DNA of 34,773 nucleotides from a bacterium (lineage in GTDB: Bacteria; Fibrobacterota; Fibrobacteria; UBA11236), in contig OMJM01000049.1 in NCBI GenBank assembly GCA_900299345.1, forward strand, positions 1 to 34,773. The letters run 5' to 3'. Both the position numbers and the translations under genes were made by a program. Under the pieces are notes generated by a model. It made no database searches and was not told the origin of the DNA. It saw only the letters and a program-made list of their open reading frames with translations. Below, one piece after another: positions 31,052 to 34,773 of this stretch. Each line of letters starts with the position of its first letter. Positions within the stretch are counted from its first letter, which is position 1.

Positions 31052-33253
31052 ATGCTTCGAATTTCTCAATGGAAAGGGCTCTGGGTGGCTTTAACCGCCA
31101 TCCCCTGCCTCGCGGATCCGCTGTTGATCCCAAGCAATGTATTGACGGCGACTTTTACGACGCAGCAACACCCATATGCCGCGTCCATGAATTCCTTCCT
31201 GCAAAGTCAAGGCGCATACACAGGCAACTTTACGCCCACCGGTCTTTCTCGCGCCGATTACCTTCCCCTGATCAACAGCATCACGCGCGCATTGCAGAAG
31301 ATGCAAGCCTCCAACGGGGCAATCATCGATCCAGTGTTGAACCGTGAGGACAAATTCTCTTCACCCGCCTATGCGCACTGTGTCTCCGTGCTGTTCAAAA
31401 GCGGATACGCACCACTGACCGACACCGCGTTTCTGAACTCCGGTATGCGCGCCATGACCCTTTCCATCTCCGAAATGACAGGCAATACCGTTCCCGACTC
31501 CCACGGGGATTTTTTCACCGTGCTTCTGATGCAGGCTTACCAGAACTTCAACGGCATCGTACCGACCGCCACGTTGAGCACGTGGAGAACCAACCTCGGT
31601 AGAATCGCACCCGGAACGGTGTATCACAACTCAGCGCAGAACTGGATCGCCTTCAACATGTCCGGCGAGTTCATGCGCTATCAGGAAGGATTGACCACCA
31701 TCGATTGGGTCCAGACACGGATGACATCCCAGGTCAAGAGCATGGGCACGGATGGTCTCTATCAGGATACCACCGCCATCGACACCACCAACAAAAACCT
31801 GAATGGGTTTTCCTTCGCTTATGACAACGTGGCCCGCATGGTGCTCGGAGTCATTGCCCGTGGAGGCTATGCTGGAACCTATTCGGCGGAATTGAACCGC
31901 GCCCTTTGGAAAGGCGGTTGGTCCGGATTGCTGTACCAGTCTCCCGCGGGTGAGGTGCCGACGGGAATGCGCAGCTCGCATCATTTGTGGAACGAAGGCT
32001 ATGCCGCCGCGAACTACGAGATGTGGGCGAATCAATACAAGATGGCGGGCTATCCCAATATCGCGGGCGCTTTCAAGCGCGCAGCCATGCTTTCATTGGC
32101 AGCGAACAAGCTGTGGCTGCAACCCGACGGTGCGGGCTACGTCACCAAGGCGCGTTACGCCCCGTCCCAGAAATGGGGTTACATGGCCTATTCCGGTTTC
32201 GCCGACTACAACGCGCTGGCCGCATCCGTTCTGGGTTCCGCATGGCAAATGTCCGATTCGACCATCTTGGAACAGCCCGCTCCCGCCGACATCGGCGGCT
32301 ATGTGCTTCCCGTGCTTTCCGGCTTCAAAAAGATCTTCGCCAGCGCGGGCGGAACCTACGCCGAGTTCGACATCCGCGGGGATCAATCGCACAATCCCAC
32401 CGGCCTTATCCGTGTGCATTTGAAGACTTCGCTCCCGCAACTCGGTCCTTCAGACGGAGCCATGGCCGGGCACATCGCGAGCGCTCAGTATTGGCCGCTT
32501 TATCCGACCGCCGATGCAGCCGGGTTGCCCAACACCGGCGTCGGTCCGGGCTGGCTGGTGAGCGGAACCTGGAAAACCCTCGGTGCGATGCAGCAGTTAC
32601 CAACGGTGACCATTTTAGAGCAAACCCAGGCGCGCGCGTCCTTCCGCGTCAGCTATACCATCGATTCGAGTTCGAAGCTGAACGAAATGGTGATCGTGGA
32701 ACCGGGCGGTGTGACCGTAATCGATTCGGTGATCGGCGGAGGCATCAACGGATTGCGGATCTACTACCCCATGTTGCTTACAGACGGCGAGCAGACCTCC
32801 ACGGTGTCGGTGAACGGAAACTCGGTGATTCTAGGCTTGCGCGGAAAAGGCTCGCAGTTTTACATGACAAACCCTTCGGCTTCGCTGGTGCGAACCAATG
32901 TCACACGCAACCATCGCAATGGCCGCTGCGAACTCATCTATGCGGATGTGGGCCGCACGGCCGAATATCACGTGACTGCCTGGCCGGTATATACGCCGGT
33001 TTCTGTGCAACGATCTTCGCGTACGACGCCGCAGAGGGGCCCGTTGATTGCCTATGACGGAGCGTTTCTACAGGTGGAGGAATCCGGGTTGCATCGCGAG
33101 GAAATCCGGACTCTCACGGGACATCTTCTATGGTCCAACGAAAGCCGGGGACGAGCCCGTTATGATCTGCGCGAAGTCGGACATGGAGCAGGCGTTCTCA
33201 TGCTCATGGTAAAAGGCGAGAAAGGCCTTTCCATCCGAAAGATGGTGCGCTAG
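31052..33253 (+). CDS. Large secreted toroid-like protein with T9SS-like tail, putative glycan-active enzyme
   Basis: A 733-residue exported protein with a signal peptide (WKGLWVALTAIPCLA, cleavage near residue 22). The first half (about 30-420) is helical with repeated aromatic and glycine motifs, such as LQKMQASNGAIIDPVLNRED, FSSPAYAHCVSVLFKSG, RSSHHLWNEGYAAANYEMW and YMAYSGFADYNALAASVLG. This is the style of an (alpha/alpha)6-toroid seen in polysaccharide lyases and some glycoside hydrolases. The second half (about 430-650) is beta-rich, like the beta-sandwich that follows such toroids. The last 75 residues resemble a T9SS tail (REEIRTLTGHLLWSN, ending in GEKGLSIRKMVR). I cannot name a family or a substrate. 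The ATG at 31052 has an AAGAGA sequence upstream, and a signal peptide follows directly. Confidence 0.65.
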   Translation: MLRISQWKGLWVALTAIPCLADPLLIPSNVLTATFTTQQHPYAASMNSFLQSQGAYTGNFTPTGLSRADYLPLINSITRALQKMQASNGAIIDPVLNREDKFSSPAYAHCVSVLFKSGYAPLTDTAFLNSGMRAMTLSISEMTGNTVPDSHGDFFTVLLMQAYQNFNGIVPTATLSTWRTNLGRIAPGTVYHNSAQNWIAFNMSGEFMRYQEGLTTIDWVQTRMTSQVKSMGTDGLYQDTTAIDTTNKNLNGFSFAYDNVARMVLGVIARGGYAGTYSAELNRALWKGGWSGLLYQSPAGEVPTGMRSSHHLWNEGYAAANYEMWANQYKMAGYPNIAGAFKRAAMLSLAANKLWLQPDGAGYVTKARYAPSQKWGYMAYSGFADYNALAASVLGSAWQMSDSTILEQPAPADIGGYVLPVLSGFKKIFASAGGTYAEFDIRGDQSHNPTGLIRVHLKTSLPQLGPSDGAMAGHIASAQYWPLYPTADAAGLPNTGVGPGWLVSGTWKTLGAMQQLPTVTILEQTQARASFRVSYTIDSSSKLNEMVIVEPGGVTVIDSVIGGGINGLRIYYPMLLTDGEQTSTVSVNGNSVILGLRGKGSQFYMTNPSASLVRTNVTRNHRNGRCELIYADVGRTAEYHVTAWPVYTPVSVQRSSRTTPQRGPLIAYDGAFLQVEESGLHREEIRTLTGHLLWSNESRGRARYDLREVGHGAGVLMLMVKGEKGLSIRKMVR

Positions 33254-33276
33254 TTCAAGCAACATCACAATCCGAA

Positions 33277-33309
33277 AACAAAAACCCCTCTCCCATATCG
33301 GGAAAGGGG
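33277..33309 (-). terminator. Intrinsic terminator of the rpoA-rplQ operon
   Basis: On the reverse strand a 10-bp stem (CCCCTTTCCC with GGGAGAGGGG, one G-U pair) and a 5-base loop is followed by TTTTTGTTTT. It lies about 25 bases after the rplQ stop. This is the clearest intrinsic terminator in the window. Confidence 0.88.
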
Positions 33310-33333
33310 CCTCTGAAAAGAATCGAAGAAGGT

Positions 33334-33852
33334 TTATTCAGCGGCGGGGGCTTCAGCAGCCGCTTCGGCCGGCTTGGCTTCGCTCTTGGTGATGTTCACC
33401 TTTTTCTTGGCCGTCTTGGGCTTGGAAGCCTTGGACTTCGAAGACCTCGCCGGTTTACGCGGTGAAATCTCTTCCTCCACCAAGGCGATCAAGGCCAATT
33501 CCGAACTGTCACCCTGACGGCGTTCCGCGAGCTTGAGCACACGGGTATATCCGCCGGCGCGCTTGGCGTAGCGGGAACCGAGATCCGAAAACAACCCCTG
33601 CAAAACCGTGGGATCCTTGACAAAACGAGCCGCCTGACGACGCGCCGAAAGGTCGCCCTTCTTGGCGTAGGTGATGAGGCGTTCGACGAGACCGCGCACG
33701 ACTTTGGCCTTGGCCACCGTGGTGACCACTCCGCGCTCCATGGGCTCGGACTTGAGGCCCTTCAACAGAATCGAAGTGGCCAGGTTGTTGAGCATGCCGC
33801 GGCGGTGATCCGTGTCGCGGTTCAGGCGGTTGCGTTTAACTCCGTGTCTCAT
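33334..33852 (-). CDS. rplQ: 50S ribosomal protein L17 with long Lys/Ala-rich tail
   Basis: A 172-residue ribosomal protein L17. The first 120 or so residues are the standard fold (RHGVKRNRLNRDTDHRRGML, then TTVAKAKVVRGLVERLI and GGYTRVLKLAERRQGDSSELALI). The usual bacterial length is about 115-130, so residues about 130-172 are an extension rich in Lys, Ala, Pro and Glu (KPARSSKSKASKPKTAKKK). It lies 53 bases after rpoA, the usual order at the end of the alpha operon. Confidence 0.97.
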   Translation of the reverse strand: MRHGVKRNRLNRDTDHRRGMLNNLATSILLKGLKSEPMERGVVTTVAKAKVVRGLVERLITYAKKGDLSARRQAARFVKDPTVLQGLFSDLGSRYAKRAGGYTRVLKLAERRQGDSSELALIALVEEEISPRKPARSSKSKASKPKTAKKKVNITKSEAKPAEAAAEAPAAE

Positions 33853-33905
33853 GGCACAAATTCCTTTGCATCAAGACACCGGGTCGAACCCGGCGTCTTG
33901 AAAAA

Positions 33906-34773
33906 TTACCGGTCATCTCCGAGATAATAGTCGACGTCCATGCCGAAGCGCAGGCCGATGTTGCTCAGGACCTCGTTGAGTTCGATGAGCGACTTGCGGC
34001 CGAAGTTCTTGTACTTCAGCATTTCCGATTCCTGGTTGCGCACCAGATCGGCGAGCGTGTGAATGTTGGCGCAGCGCAGACAGTTGCTGGAGCGCACCGA
34101 CAGTTCGAGTTCGTCCACGCGGGTCTTGAGCAGTTGCTTGACGCGATCGCGCTCCTCGTCCCGCACGACTTCCTCGGCGGATTCGAGTTCGCCCTCGAAA
34201 TTGATGAGCATCTCGACGTGATCGACGAGCAGCTTGGCGGCATACGCCATCGCGTCCTCGGGCTCGATGCTGCCATCGGTCCAGATCTCGATTTCAAGAC
34301 GGTTGAAGTCCGTGCGCTGTCCCACGCGCGTGTCCGTCACTTCGTACGACACCTTGGAGACGGGGCTGAAGTCCGCGTCGATGGGAATGACACCGATGGG
34401 ATCGTCCTCGCGCTTGAGCTCCTCGGCGGAAACGTAGCCGCGACCGTCGGAGACTCGCAGTTCCACGGTCAGGTTGCCGTTCTTGCTCAGCGTGGCGATG
34501 TGGAGATCCGGGTTGAGGATCTTCACGGCCGGGTTCTGCTCGATGTGCTCGGCGCGAACCTCACCCTCGCCTGAGACGTCGATGCGCAGCGTGGCGTCCT
34601 CGTCGGACAGCAGCTTGACGCGCAGGCGCTTGAGGTTCAGGATGATTTCGGAAACGTCTTCCTTGACGCCTTCCAGCGTGGAGAACTCATGGCTCGCGCC
34701 CTCAAAACGGACCGAGACCACGGCCGCCCCCTGAAGGCTAGACAGCAGCACGCGGCGCAGGGCGTTGCCCAGC
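33906..34773 (-). CDS. rpoA: RNA polymerase alpha subunit, 5' part beyond the window
   Basis: The frame is open to the right edge, and the first visible residues (LGNALRRVLLSSLQGAAVVSV) are internal to the N-terminal dimerisation domain, so the start codon lies outside. The visible 288 residues include the rest of the N-terminal domain and the flexible linker. The C-terminal domain (CLRCANIHTLADLVRN, then YKNFGRKSLIELNEVL) contacts UP elements and activators. It precedes rplQ. Confidence 0.97.
   Translation of the reverse strand, partial: LGNALRRVLLSSLQGAAVVSVRFEGASHEFSTLEGVKEDVSEIILNLKRLRVKLLSDEDATLRIDVSGEGEVRAEHIEQNPAVKILNPDLHIATLSKNGNLTVELRVSDGRGYVSAEELKREDDPIGVIPIDADFSPVSKVSYEVTDTRVGQRTDFNRLEIEIWTDGSIEPEDAMAYAAKLLVDHVEMLINFEGELESAEEVVRDEERDRVKQLLKTRVDELELSVRSSNCLRCANIHTLADLVRNQESEMLKYKNFGRKSLIELNEVLSNIGLRFGMDVDYYLGDDR

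Overview
The window reads as a chromosomal stretch from a Gram-negative, moderately GC-rich bacterium of the FCB group, most likely a Fibrobacterota-like environmental lineage. The main evidence is several large secreted proteins with short C-terminal beta-sandwich tails resembling type IX secretion (T9SS) sorting domains, next to ordinary bacterial housekeeping genes. The phylum call is an inference. No rRNA, tRNA, insertion sequence, phage gene or CRISPR array was seen, and no stretch of 300 bases or more lacks a gene.

Left part (1-6512): a divergent pair of units carries three members of the ebo cluster. eboD (sugar phosphate cyclase, reverse strand, cut by the left edge) faces eboE-eboF. 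The forward unit continues almost without gaps into rnhA, a queuosine-precursor transporter, rlmN and ogt. eboA, eboB and eboC are not in the window and may lie beyond the left edge. The ebo system is known for moving secondary-metabolite precursors across the inner membrane.

Middle (6523-20127): a secreted ThuA-like protein, a family 9 glycosyltransferase with a small membrane protein, and a DUF2239 gene behind a well-formed promoter flanked and overlapped by two ACCCGGGT palindromes. These are followed by a eukaryotic-type (class 2) ileS coupled to a DksA/TraR-type zinc-finger protein with a histone-H1-like tail, and a tiny secreted Cys/Lys-rich protein. A reverse-strand run follows: phoB-phoR two-component system, a solitary rfbB, and fmt. 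An orphan ABC ATPase converges on ssb.

Right-middle (20223-26652): a NamZ-family (DUF1343) exo-muramidase overlaps a MurU-like nucleotidyltransferase, which suggests cell-wall sugar recycling. Then come a secreted LamG protein, a GT4 glycosyltransferase and a convergent, overlapping uvrC.

Right part (26679-33253): a compact block of exported proteins. It holds a second ThuA-like protein, a PVC-type beta-propeller/HEAT 'dehydrogenase', a lipoprotein cytochrome c and a large toroid-like putative glycan-active enzyme. Three of the four carry T9SS-like tails. This looks like an extracellular sugar or glycan oxidation locus and is, with ebo, the most interesting part of the window. The right edge holds rplQ and rpoA (partial), with a clear intrinsic terminator after rplQ.
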